From Flectobacillus major DSM 103 (GTDB lineage: Bacteria > Bacteroidota > Bacteroidia > Cytophagales > Spirosomataceae): a stretch of DNA of 64,000 nucleotides. Below are positions 26,561-34,953 of this stretch, piece after piece. The notes beneath the pieces are model-generated. The model did no database searches. It was not told the origin of the DNA and worked only from the letters and a program-made list of their open reading frames with translations. The stretch lies in the NCBI RefSeq assembly GCF_000427405.1, contig NZ_KE386491.1, positions 1,099,001-1,163,000 on the forward strand, written 5' to 3'. The position numbers and the translations under genes are program-made. How positions within the stretch are numbered: position 1 is the stretch's first letter; every line of letters starts with the position of its first letter.

Positions 26561-27175
26561 ATGAAACCTTTTACTTTTACCCGAATACAATATACTTCTG
26601 GCGATTGGGATACCGACCAGCGAATGCCCTCCAATATTCTTAATTCGCTTGTGGAATATACTACTATACCCATCGATGAAAAAGAAAAAGTAGTATTGTT
26701 GAGTAGCAACGAACTTTTCAAAAGTCCTTTTTGCTATTTGAGCGGACATAAATTAGTCGAGTTTTCTGCAAAAGAGCGAGATAATTTCAGAAAATATGTA
26801 GAAAATGGAGGTTTTGTGTTTGTTGATGATTGTAATCACGATATAGATGGCCTTTTTGCCAAGTCATTTGAACAAGAAATGGCCAGAACTTTTGGGGCAA
26901 AAGCACTGCAAAAAATCCCCAATAATCACCCTATTTACAATTGCTTCTTTCATTTTGAGGGGCCACCAACTACCAGCTTTGAACTCAATGGCTGGGGCGA
27001 CGACCTCGTGCATGATTACCTCAAAGCTATCATTATCAATGGCCGAATTGGGGTGTTGTATAGCAATAAAGATTATGGCTGTGAGTGGGACTACGACTTC
27101 AGAAACAAGCGTTGGCTGGCTGAGGATAATACAAAATTTGGCGTAAATATTATTCATTACGCATTAACTGTTTAG
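26561..27175 (+). CDS. DUF4159-domain protein
   Basis: A protein of the DUF4159 family, a probable glutamine-amidotransferase-like fold without known catalysis. It begins TFTRIQYTSGDWDTDQRMPSN, the typical opening, then FVDDCNHDIDGLFAKSFEQEM, a conserved HPIYNCFFHFEG and IGVLYSNKDYGCEWDYD. The start at 26561 is favoured; the open frame extends to an ATG at 26435, but those 42 residues are not like the family. In related bacteria DUF4159 genes sit beside MoxR and DUF58 genes, as here, and the MoxR gene follows after 3 bp. Only about 205 residues, so it has no membrane segment. Confidence 0.85.
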   Translation: MKPFTFTRIQYTSGDWDTDQRMPSNILNSLVEYTTIPIDEKEKVVLLSSNELFKSPFCYLSGHKLVEFSAKERDNFRKYVENGGFVFVDDCNHDIDGLFAKSFEQEMARTFGAKALQKIPNNHPIYNCFFHFEGPPTTSFELNGWGDDLVHDYLKAIIINGRIGVLYSNKDYGCEWDYDFRNKRWLAEDNTKFGVNIIHYALTV

Positions 27176-27178
27176 ACA

Positions 27179-28153
27179 TTGGAAACGAAGGAACTTACAT
27201 ATTATAAAACATTAGTGGCAAAGTTGCCATTGCTCAAAAAAGAAATAGCCAAGGTAATTGTTGGCCAAGAGGAAGCCATCGACGAAATATTGATTGCTCT
27301 TTTGGCTGGAGGACACTGTTTGCTGGAAGGTGTACCAGGGCTAGCCAAAACCTTGATGGTTAAAACTATCTCTGAAGCCCTCGAAATGAAGTTTAAAAGG
27401 GTGCAGTTTACTCCCGATTTGATGCCTGGCGATATTGTAGGTACCGAAATTTTGGAAGAAGACCACGAAACTGGTAAGAAATTCTTCAAATTTAATAAAG
27501 GCCCTATTTTTGCCAATATCGTTTTGGCCGATGAAATCAACCGTACTCCGCCCAAAACTCAAGCAGCTTTGCTTGAGGCAATGCAGGAATACAAAGTAAC
27601 TTATGCTGGTACTAACTACGACTTGCCTAAGCCTTTCTTGATTATTGCAACCCAAAACCCTATTGAGCAGGCAGGTACTTATCCATTACCCGAAGCTCAA
27701 CTCGACCGATTTTTGCTGTATATCCGTCTTGGGTATCCGTCCGAAACCGAAGAGTTACAAGTGTTGAAAAGTACTACAGGGGTAGCTAAACAAGATTTGC
27801 AAACTATCATGACCGATAACGATATTATTGATTTGCAAAAACTTACTCGTCAGGTACATATTAGCGAGGAGTTGATTGTCAAAATTAATCATATTGTACG
27901 CTCTACTCGTCCTGCTACTACTACATCGAGCTTTGTTAAAGAGTGGTGCGACTGGGGGGCAGGCCCTCGTGCAGGACAGGCCTTGGTGCTTTGTGCTAAA
28001 GCTAGAGCGGTATTGAATGAACGCTTTTCGGTATTGCCCGAAGACATCGAAGCTCTTGCTTTCCCTATTCTAAGACATCGTATTGCTCTTAACTTTAGAG
28101 CCGATGCCGAGGGTATTACTACCGACGATGTAATTAAGAATTTGTTGAAATAA
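27179..28153 (+). CDS. MoxR-family AAA+ ATPase
   Basis: A hexameric AAA+ chaperone of the MoxR family, which acts with VWA-domain partners to mature or assemble protein complexes. The Walker A motif is GVPGLAKT at residues 51-58, the Walker B is in IVLADEINR, and sensor motifs follow (IATQNPIEQAGTYPLPEAQLDRF). The C-terminal lid ends normally. The start is TTG at 27179, 3 bp after the stop of the DUF4159 gene. A DUF58 gene 260 bp downstream is its likely partner. Confidence 0.95.
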   Translation: METKELTYYKTLVAKLPLLKKEIAKVIVGQEEAIDEILIALLAGGHCLLEGVPGLAKTLMVKTISEALEMKFKRVQFTPDLMPGDIVGTEILEEDHETGKKFFKFNKGPIFANIVLADEINRTPPKTQAALLEAMQEYKVTYAGTNYDLPKPFLIIATQNPIEQAGTYPLPEAQLDRFLLYIRLGYPSETEELQVLKSTTGVAKQDLQTIMTDNDIIDLQKLTRQVHISEELIVKINHIVRSTRPATTTSSFVKEWCDWGAGPRAGQALVLCAKARAVLNERFSVLPEDIEALAFPILRHRIALNFRADAEGITTDDVIKNLLK

Positions 28154-28413
28154 ATACTCGTTTCGATACTTGTACAAAAGTTTAGATGCTATCGGATTGA
28201 AGATTATCGTCAAAGTGATTTTATGATTTACTTAGAAAAGAAAAAAAACTCATAAATCCGAAACCCAATAACCAACATCCAAAATTTTTCAATCATTCGT
28301 TCACAGCCGTACTAAAATAGTGAATATATATGATTGATATAAAATGTGTTATATAACTCATTCTTAAAAACGAGTAAATATAACAATCGAAGCTCTCAAA
28401 ATATAAATAAGAT
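28154..28413 (+). other. 260-bp gap between MoxR and DUF58 genes
   Basis: An unusual gap inside an otherwise compact run. It holds no open frame and I see no clear hairpin or promoter. It may contain a second start of transcription for the downstream half of the operon. Confidence 0.35.
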
Positions 28414-29280
28414 ATGCCCTTATTATCAAGTGAATTAGTAAAGCTCAATAATCTGCAATTGGCTAGCCGACTGGTTAGCGAGCAGCTTATGTTGGGGGTA
28501 CATCATAGTAAACGCTTTGGGTATGGTATTGAATTTGAGCAATATCGACATTATGAAATTGGCGACGACCCCAAACGTATTGACTGGAAGCTATATGCCA
28601 GAACTCAAAAACACTTAGTACGAGAGTCGTCTACCGAAAGTAATTACCATATCCGCTTTATCTTAGATTTGTCGGGGTCAATGAATTATGCCGAGGGCAA
28701 TACCAGTCGCCTACAATATTGTAAGATATTGTTAGCTTCATTGGCCTATTTGGGCTATCGGCAAGGGGACATGATGAGCCTGTATGGCCTTCAAAATGGT
28801 TCTTTACAAACGTTGGTAGCATCGGGAAAGCAGTCTTTTCAACGTATTTTGTATACCCTCGAAAAAGCCGAAGCTAGTGGCGAATGGCAGAATGCTAGTC
28901 CCAAATTTCCTGAATTTCAGCAAAAACAAAAAGAAATTGTTTTTTTCGCCTCCGACCTGCTACAGATAAACAACGAATGGCTCAATTTTATTAAACATTT
29001 GGCCAATCCACACCGAGAGGTATTTATCTTTCAACTATTAGGTCAGCAAGAATTACAATTCGATTTAAAAGGCTTTTATCGCTTCAAAGATTTAGAAACA
29101 GGTAAAGAAGTAGAACTTCAGGCCGAAAGTATTAAGAACGAAGTGCAAAAAAATGCAGCTTCTTACCTCAAAAATATAGAAGAAGAGTTACGGATTCCGT
29201 ATGTGTATTTGCTAAGGAACAGCCTGAGCGAACCTATCGCTAATGTCATTAGCGAGTCCTTGAAAAAAAGAAAAGGCTAA
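28414..29280 (+). CDS. DUF58-domain protein (VWA-like)
   Basis: The DUF58 partner of MoxR. The core motif YRHYEIGDDPKRIDWKLYART lies at residues 44-64, then a VWA-like metal site DLSGSMN begins at Asp85 in RFILDLSGSM. There is no membrane segment, so it probably sits in the cytoplasm at the membrane, bound to the BatA-type proteins that follow. The length of 288 residues is typical. The next gene starts 84 bp later. Confidence 0.92.
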   Translation: MPLLSSELVKLNNLQLASRLVSEQLMLGVHHSKRFGYGIEFEQYRHYEIGDDPKRIDWKLYARTQKHLVRESSTESNYHIRFILDLSGSMNYAEGNTSRLQYCKILLASLAYLGYRQGDMMSLYGLQNGSLQTLVASGKQSFQRILYTLEKAEASGEWQNASPKFPEFQQKQKEIVFFASDLLQINNEWLNFIKHLANPHREVFIFQLLGQQELQFDLKGFYRFKDLETGKEVELQAESIKNEVQKNAASYLKNIEEELRIPYVYLLRNSLSEPIANVISESLKKRKG

Positions 29281-29364
29281 CCCATGTTTGTACGAAAACT
29301 AGGCAATAGGGTAGTACCAACAGGTTTTCGGATTTTCTAACGACCAAATTTTTAAATGTAAAAA

Positions 29365-30564
29365 ATGCTAGAATTACTAAATCCTTTGATGCTATGGGGT
29401 GCTTTGGCTATTTCGATACCCATTGTTATACACTTTTGGCATCAAAAAAAAGGAAAGATTATTGCTTGGGCAGCTACTAGCTGGTTGATTGAGAAAAACC
29501 TTCAACAAGCCCGAGGACTCCGATTAGACAATTGGGTATTATTGCTATTGAGATGTATTTTGTTGTTGATATTGGCTTTTTATTTAGCAAAGCCTCTAGT
29601 AAGCTTTTGGCAAAAAAGTGATACTCCTGCCAAAATACATTTGGTACAGCCTAATGCCCTGATTGTCGATAACTTTAAGTTTGAAATAGAAAATGCCCTG
29701 AAAAAAAAGGAAAAGTGCTATTGGCTAAATGCCTCATTAGAGCCTATTCAGGCTATTGGCACTTTGCCTACTCAGCAGGATTTCGATGCCAATATTTTAC
29801 AGAGTAGCTTGAATAAAGTGTCGAATGTAATTGATAATGAAGAAGTTGAGCTGTATTTTGTCAATAGCAGTGCCTTGGCTAAATTACCTCATATTTATGT
29901 GCCTACTCATTTTGAGCTACATTCACTTACCGATTCAACACAAAAAAATAAGAACGCTGTGCTAGCCCTTGCCGATGGCAAAAAGGTATTGGTCGATGCC
30001 AATAACCAGCTAAAAGTAAGTACCGAAACCCTTGACAATGCACCAATAGCTCATACGGGGGCGTTGAAAGTTTTATTATTGAATACCAATACTGTAGAAA
30101 AACAGAGTATCAAAGCAGCCCTCAATGCCCTAACAAACGTATATCAAATAGCCTTTGATATAACAGAGCAAAATATGCCTAATACGTTGTACGACATGGT
30201 ATTTGCTGATAAAACAATAGCAAACCCAAGCAAGAATACATGGTATATTTATACCGATACCGACCACCAGAGGCCATTACCAGAACACCATGATGTTTTG
30301 GCAATACCAACAAAGCTATTACCCCAAACCTCAGAAATGGTTTTTAATGGGCAGTTGCCAGAATATCTCGGCGAAAAAATCATTGAACATTTTGGTCTTC
30401 AAAATACCAGTAATTCACTTAGTCATCAACAGCTCAATACCTTGTTCAAAACACAAACGTATCCTAAAAAAGCTATCAATAGTGGATTTCCTAAAGTCTT
30501 ATTGTTGGTTTTTATCTTACTGCTAAGTCTTGAACGTTGGATTGCTATTTATAAAAATACATGA
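29365..30564 (+). CDS. BatA-like membrane protein (aerotolerance N-terminal domain)
   Basis: The first 85 residues (LLNPLMLWGALAISIPIVIHF, then WLLRCILLLILAFYLAKPLV-like) contain two membrane segments in the arrangement of the aerotolerance-regulator N-terminal domain. The large middle part is extracytoplasmic and resembles a degenerate VWA fold without the DxSxS metal motif. A final membrane segment (VLLLVFILLLSLERWIAIY) ends the protein. It lies between DUF58 and the DUF4175-like gene and overlaps the latter by 4 bp, so translation is probably coupled. Confidence 0.82.
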   Translation: MLELLNPLMLWGALAISIPIVIHFWHQKKGKIIAWAATSWLIEKNLQQARGLRLDNWVLLLLRCILLLILAFYLAKPLVSFWQKSDTPAKIHLVQPNALIVDNFKFEIENALKKKEKCYWLNASLEPIQAIGTLPTQQDFDANILQSSLNKVSNVIDNEEVELYFVNSSALAKLPHIYVPTHFELHSLTDSTQKNKNAVLALADGKKVLVDANNQLKVSTETLDNAPIAHTGALKVLLLNTNTVEKQSIKAALNALTNVYQIAFDITEQNMPNTLYDMVFADKTIANPSKNTWYIYTDTDHQRPLPEHHDVLAIPTKLLPQTSEMVFNGQLPEYLGEKIIEHFGLQNTSNSLSHQQLNTLFKTQTYPKKAINSGFPKVLLLVFILLLSLERWIAIYKNT

Positions 30565-32771
30565 ATCAACTCAAACAAATTATTGCAAAAGTTAACCTTC
30601 AGCTATATCTCATTGCGTTGGTGAGGAGCTTGGCTATTGCAGGTTCTCTTTTTTTTCTGACATTACTTCTTACAAAGTCAACCATCGGGGCTATCATTTT
30701 TGCTCTTGTGGGTTTTGCTGGAGCAGCCTTTTGGACACAGCTTTTTCGTCCTAAAAAAAAGGAAGCGGTTCAATTGGTACACCAAAAACTTGGCAATACC
30801 GAATACAGTTTGGAACTGTTGAATACCGAATCGCCCAATTTGGCTGAACAGCTTCAACTAGAACGCCTTTTGGCTCATGCCGATTATCGTATGCCTTGGG
30901 TTATTACGCCCTCTTTGGGTGTCTATATCGTTGCGTTATTGGCTTCTGTGGGTTTGTATATAAGTTGGCCCAATAGCAGCAGTGTGTCGCAACCACAGGC
31001 AGAGGGTTCACTTAGCAAAGGTACTGTGCCAAGTGAAGCAAAAGAACGTATACCTGCTTTTGAGTCGGCAAGTTTGAAGGTTAGCCCGCCTGCATATACC
31101 GCATTGACTGTAACCAATACCCAAAACATGAACGTTTCGGCTATTAATGGTTCGGTACTAAAATGGCAATTGAAGTTTTCGGGAAATCAAGGTTTGTCCG
31201 TAAAGTTAGTAAACAACCGAGGAGGAGAACTGCCATTTAGACAAGTAGGAGGAGTGTTTGAATATACCGACGAGCTACTCAACTCTGGATTATACGCTTT
31301 TAAGGCATATTGGAAAGATTCATTGATTTATCAGTCCGACTATTATCGTTTAGAAGCTGTGCCAGACCTTGCACCCAAAATAGAGCCTACTTCTAAGGAG
31401 TTATACAAATTTCATTTGCTAAAAGACCCCAAGAATATTCAGATTTCGGCCAAATTATCCGACGATTTTTTGGTAAGTCAGGCCTTTATTGTAGCTACCT
31501 TGGCAAGAGGTTCGGGCGAAAATGTGAAATTTAGAGAGGTTAAATTACCTATTTCTCAAACCAATTTTAAAGAAACAACAGTTACCAAAAATATAGACTT
31601 AAAAGCCTTTAATTTTACGCCTGGCGATGAGTTGTATTACTATTGGGCTGCATTTGACAATAAGCGACCAACTCCTAATTATACCAAATCAGATACCTAT
31701 TTTATTGTTTACAAAGACACCACACAGGCCGAAGAAGCCGATTTGGCCACAATGGCGATGAATATCATGCCTGAGTATTTTAGAAGTCAGCGACAAATTA
31801 TTATTGATACCGAAAAGCTGATTGCTAAACGTAAAAAACTCTCTGTCAAAGATTTTAATAGTACTTCCAACGAAATTGGTTTTGACCAAAAAGCTCTTCG
31901 TTTACGCTATGGGCAGTATTTGGGCGAAGAATTTGAAAATTCTATTGGCAGTGCCAATGCCTTGCCAAGCGAGTCGGAGGGTGGTGGCGACATCTTGAAA
32001 GGATTTAGACACGCTCATGACGAAGGTGAACACGACCACGAGGCTGGCGAAAAACATGAAGAAGAACACAATCATTCGCACGGAGGCAATAATGCTACCA
32101 ACGAAAATAAAGACCCTCTGGCTAGCCTATTAGCTGATTATGTGCATTCGCACGACGATGGCGAAGCCAATACGTTTTATGAGCAATCAACAAGAAGTTT
32201 GTTGAAAATGGCTTTAGAACAAATGTGGCAGTCTGAGCTACACTTACGCTTGTACGAGCCTGAAAAAGCTATTCCTTTTGAGAAAAAAGCATTGGAATAC
32301 CTAAAGTCTGCCCAACAAAAGGCCAGAACTTTTGTGAAAAAAACAAGCTTTGACCCGCCTCCAATCAAAGAAAAAGAAAAACGTCTGACGGGCGAATTAA
32401 CTAAGTTCAACAACAGTTTTAGCTTTGATAAAAACTATTCTCAACAACAAGTACTCACGCTGATTGAGGAGGTCTTGGGGATTGTCAACAATACCAATGC
32501 TAAACTGAATGGAGCTCAAAAGCAAAAAGTATTAGCATTAGGCACTTTACTAAGTAGCAAAATTATCAATAGCGGTTTGTCGAACTGGTCAATTTTGAAT
32601 GCTTTACAAAAAATTATCAATGATAAAAATCTTTCAAAACAAGAACAGGCTTCGCTTCAAACAAAATTATACCAACTTATTGGCAAAACGCTTCCCAACA
32701 AGAAAAGTGCTAATAATCAATCCTATTTAGGCGAAAAGAAACTAGAAAAAGCCTTTTGGAAAAACTTTTAA
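30561..32771 (+). CDS. DUF4175-like membrane protein with histidine-rich segment
   Basis: A large membrane protein of the type found next to BatA-like genes in Bacteroidota. Membrane segments appear near residues 16-36, 41-58 and 112-134. A beta-rich extracytoplasmic region covers about 150-390. Then comes a region of about 25 residues, encoded at 32005-32085, with eight histidines mixed with acidic residues (for example HDEGEHDHE and EEEHNHSHGG), likely to bind divalent metal. The last 200 residues are mainly helical with coiled-coil character. Its start overlaps the end of the BatA-like gene by 4 bp, and the next gene follows after 3 bp. Confidence 0.72.
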   Translation: MNQLKQIIAKVNLQLYLIALVRSLAIAGSLFFLTLLLTKSTIGAIIFALVGFAGAAFWTQLFRPKKKEAVQLVHQKLGNTEYSLELLNTESPNLAEQLQLERLLAHADYRMPWVITPSLGVYIVALLASVGLYISWPNSSSVSQPQAEGSLSKGTVPSEAKERIPAFESASLKVSPPAYTALTVTNTQNMNVSAINGSVLKWQLKFSGNQGLSVKLVNNRGGELPFRQVGGVFEYTDELLNSGLYAFKAYWKDSLIYQSDYYRLEAVPDLAPKIEPTSKELYKFHLLKDPKNIQISAKLSDDFLVSQAFIVATLARGSGENVKFREVKLPISQTNFKETTVTKNIDLKAFNFTPGDELYYYWAAFDNKRPTPNYTKSDTYFIVYKDTTQAEEADLATMAMNIMPEYFRSQRQIIIDTEKLIAKRKKLSVKDFNSTSNEIGFDQKALRLRYGQYLGEEFENSIGSANALPSESEGGGDILKGFRHAHDEGEHDHEAGEKHEEEHNHSHGGNNATNENKDPLASLLADYVHSHDDGEANTFYEQSTRSLLKMALEQMWQSELHLRLYEPEKAIPFEKKALEYLKSAQQKARTFVKKTSFDPPPIKEKEKRLTGELTKFNNSFSFDKNYSQQQVLTLIEEVLGIVNNTNAKLNGAQKQKVLALGTLLSSKIINSGLSNWSILNALQKIINDKNLSKQEQASLQTKLYQLIGKTLPNKKSANNQSYLGEKKLEKAFWKNF

Positions 32772-32774
32772 TAC

Positions 32775-34445
32775 ATGATATTACAACTTCATATAACAGA
32801 TATTTTAGCGTCATTTTCGGTATGGGATGGGTTGGTTGTGGCTGGCCTGCTGCTATTACTGGCCATTCAGGTATTAGCACTTTGGCAAAACAAAGCCAAC
32901 ACACAGTCAAGATTTGGTCTCAAAATAGGCTTGAATATTTTGCTTTGGCTAAGTATTGCTATGCTTTTTCTAAATCCAACTTGGCAGCAGTCGGCCGATA
33001 CCAATCGGGTTTTGCTTGTGAGCAATGGTATTGGTGCCGAAGTTATCAAAAAAGTGAAAGATAGCCTCAAAATAGGCGAAACGTTTTCGCAAAAAGCATT
33101 TAATAAAAAGGTTCTCGAAAACCCCACTTTTACTACTCAGCTTGGTAGTGTTTATTTGTTAGGGCAAGATGCCCAACCCGAAATTATCAGTAAACTCAGC
33201 CACTTGCCTGTGCATTGGATTCCTTATTTCAGACAAGGCGAGTTGCAGGATATTCGCTGGAATGCTGTCGTTAGAAAAGGCGAAATACAAGAAGTTTCGG
33301 GGAAAATAAATTTGTCGGCACCTCAAATAATACGGTTGAAATATGCCAATCAAGTAGTGGATAGCCTGTCATTACCTAAAGGTTTTTCTAATTTTACACT
33401 GCGATTTCCTGCATTTTCGATTGGGCAAACTTCCCTTGATTTATTTTTAGACGATACTTTTTTACAGCCAATATCGTATTATTCTCTTAAAAATCAGGCA
33501 TATAATATTCTATTTGTATTGAGTAATCCCGATTTTGAAAGTAAAACACTTGCCGATTGGTTGGGTCGTAATGGCAATCAAGTACAAACGATTACGACTG
33601 TAGCCAAAAATACCCAAAATACAGTTTCGATAAATAAAGTAGGCAAATTTGAGCCAGATATTGTTATTACTGATGCGTCAAATGCAGGCAATGCTTTGGT
33701 AAAAAAAGCCTTGAACGATGGTAAAAGTATTTTGTTTATCAACTTTGACGAACCAGAAACGGGTATAAAAAATATTAATCAAAACCTTGCTACAAAATGG
33801 CGTTTGAAGAGAACCTCTAACCAAGAAAATAGGGTTATTGCGGGCGATTTAACGGCTCATCCTTATGATTTTGAACCAAGTATTTGGCAAAAAAAAGTGG
33901 TAGATTATCCTGTAGCTATTCAGAAAAAAGCGGGGAAAGTAGGTGTTAGTTTGCTCAACGAAACCTTCCCAATGATATTGAGTGGCGACAGTCTGACATA
34001 TTTTAATATTTGGCAAAGTACTTTACAAGCCTTACTTCCTGCGTCGTCTCGAAACATTATTATTGAAGCTCCTATTTTTAGGGATGTACCTCAAAGATTA
34101 CAAATCAATACTGCTCAAAACGGGACAAAAACCTTGAAACTTGCCAAAGATACAATTCCAAGTATTGGGTCGGCTATTAATCCTATGTCGTCAAGAGGAG
34201 ATTATATCTTTAGAATAGGGGGGTGGCAAACTTTTCAGGATACCTTGTCGGTATATGTAGAAGAACAAGAGGGCTCGATTGGGCTGTCAAAACGTCTACA
34301 ACCGTATTTGGAGGGAAATTTCTTGAAAAAAAATACAGTTTTTGAAAAAAATAATAATACCCTTTGGTACACCCCACCAGAATGGGCTTGGTATATCATT
34401 ATTGTACTCATTCTTACTGCGTTATGGATAGAACCTAAGTTGTAA
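32775..34445 (+). CDS. Three-helix membrane protein at the end of the MoxR operon
   Basis: I do not recognise a named family. The first 70 residues hold two membrane segments (about 18-38 and 52-70), then comes a long extracytoplasmic region of about 450 residues whose middle (NILFVLSNPDFESKTLADWLGRNGNQV) resembles a glutamine-amidotransferase-like or VWA-like fold. A last membrane segment is near residues 532-550 (WYIIIVLILTALWIEPKL). This is the same N-in design as BatA-like proteins. It follows the DUF4175-like gene with 3 bp between, and a hairpin comes directly after the stop. Confidence 0.7.
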   Translation: MILQLHITDILASFSVWDGLVVAGLLLLLAIQVLALWQNKANTQSRFGLKIGLNILLWLSIAMLFLNPTWQQSADTNRVLLVSNGIGAEVIKKVKDSLKIGETFSQKAFNKKVLENPTFTTQLGSVYLLGQDAQPEIISKLSHLPVHWIPYFRQGELQDIRWNAVVRKGEIQEVSGKINLSAPQIIRLKYANQVVDSLSLPKGFSNFTLRFPAFSIGQTSLDLFLDDTFLQPISYYSLKNQAYNILFVLSNPDFESKTLADWLGRNGNQVQTITTVAKNTQNTVSINKVGKFEPDIVITDASNAGNALVKKALNDGKSILFINFDEPETGIKNINQNLATKWRLKRTSNQENRVIAGDLTAHPYDFEPSIWQKKVVDYPVAIQKKAGKVGVSLLNETFPMILSGDSLTYFNIWQSTLQALLPASSRNIIIEAPIFRDVPQRLQINTAQNGTKTLKLAKDTIPSIGSAINPMSSRGDYIFRIGGWQTFQDTLSVYVEEQEGSIGLSKRLQPYLEGNFLKKNTVFEKNNNTLWYTPPEWAWYIIIVLILTALWIEPKL

Positions 34446-34479
34446 AAACAAGCCATTTGTTAAAAAAACAGCTTGTTTT
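34445..34479 (+). terminator. Possible terminator of the TldD-MoxR operon
   Basis: AAAACAAGC at 34445-34453 pairs with GCTTGTTTT at 34471-34479 with a 17-nt loop, directly after the last stop codon. The T-run is short, so confidence is moderate. Confidence 0.5.
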
Positions 34480-34534
34480 AGAACTGTTATTAGCATAACA
34501 ATAAAAGATTTTAGCAAGGAATTTTGAAAACTGA

Positions 34535-34566
34535 TTTGTGAAATAGAAATAAAAGCACTACTTTTG
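34535..34566 (+). promoter_or_regulatory. Promoter of tRNA-Leu
   Basis: TTTG at 34535-34538 and TACTTTTG at 34559-34566, 20 bp apart, are both perfect matches to the Bacteroidota promoter consensus. Confidence 0.8.
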
Positions 34567-34627
34567 CATCACGAAACACGAACAAAAGCGTTCAAGTAAA
34601 TCACAAGAAAGATTTTGTAGTGCAAAT

Positions 34628-34711
34628 GCCCAGATGGCGGAATTGGTAGACGCGCTGGTCTCAAACACCTGTGCCTTCATTGGCATGCCGGTTCGACTCC
34701 GGCTCTGGGTA
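34628..34711 (+). tRNA. tRNA-Leu (CAA)
   Basis: GCCCAGA pairs with TCTGGGT in the acceptor stem, with one G-T pair at the end. The anticodon loop is CTCAAAC, anticodon CAA. The anticodon stem is CTGGT / ACCTG, with a T-T mismatch at the second pair. A variable arm GTGCC-loop-GGCAT follows. Discriminator is A. Confidence 0.92.
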
Positions 34712-34720
34712 CGCCTAAAA

Positions 34721-34747
34721 GCGAAACGAAAGTTTCGCTTTTTTTTT
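34721..34747 (+). terminator. Terminator after tRNA-Leu
   Basis: GCGAAAC at 34721-34727 and GTTTCGC at 34732-34738 form a stem with a GAAA loop and a run of nine T. Confidence 0.9.
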
Positions 34748-34802
34748 GGCCTTTACTATTGATAACCCCAAAATGAGTCACACATTTTGATGATTTTGTC
34801 CA

Positions 34803-34913
34803 CTAATAATCCTTCTTATTAGCTTTCTTTTCTTTTTTCTCTGCTTTTTTTTCTTTGGGCGTTTTTAACGGTTCTTTCTTGTCCGTTTTTTTTGCATCTT
34901 GACTTTTGGCCAT
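34803..34913 (-). CDS. Very small lysine-rich protein
   Basis: A 36-residue open frame starting MAKSQDAKKTDKKEP and ending KKANKKDY. Seventeen of the residues are lysine, the remainder mostly acidic or small. It lies 40 bp downstream of the 2-oxoglutarate dioxygenase gene on the same strand. Too small and simple to assign by family. A real short protein is suggested by its clean start and stop, its non-repetitive lysine/acid pattern and the absence of anything else in this gap, but low complexity could also be chance. Confidence 0.5.
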   Translation of the reverse strand: MAKSQDAKKTDKKEPLKTPKEKKAEKKEKKANKKDY

Positions 34914-34953
34914 GTTGTTGATTGTTGGGGAAAATAAATGAATAATAGGAATC

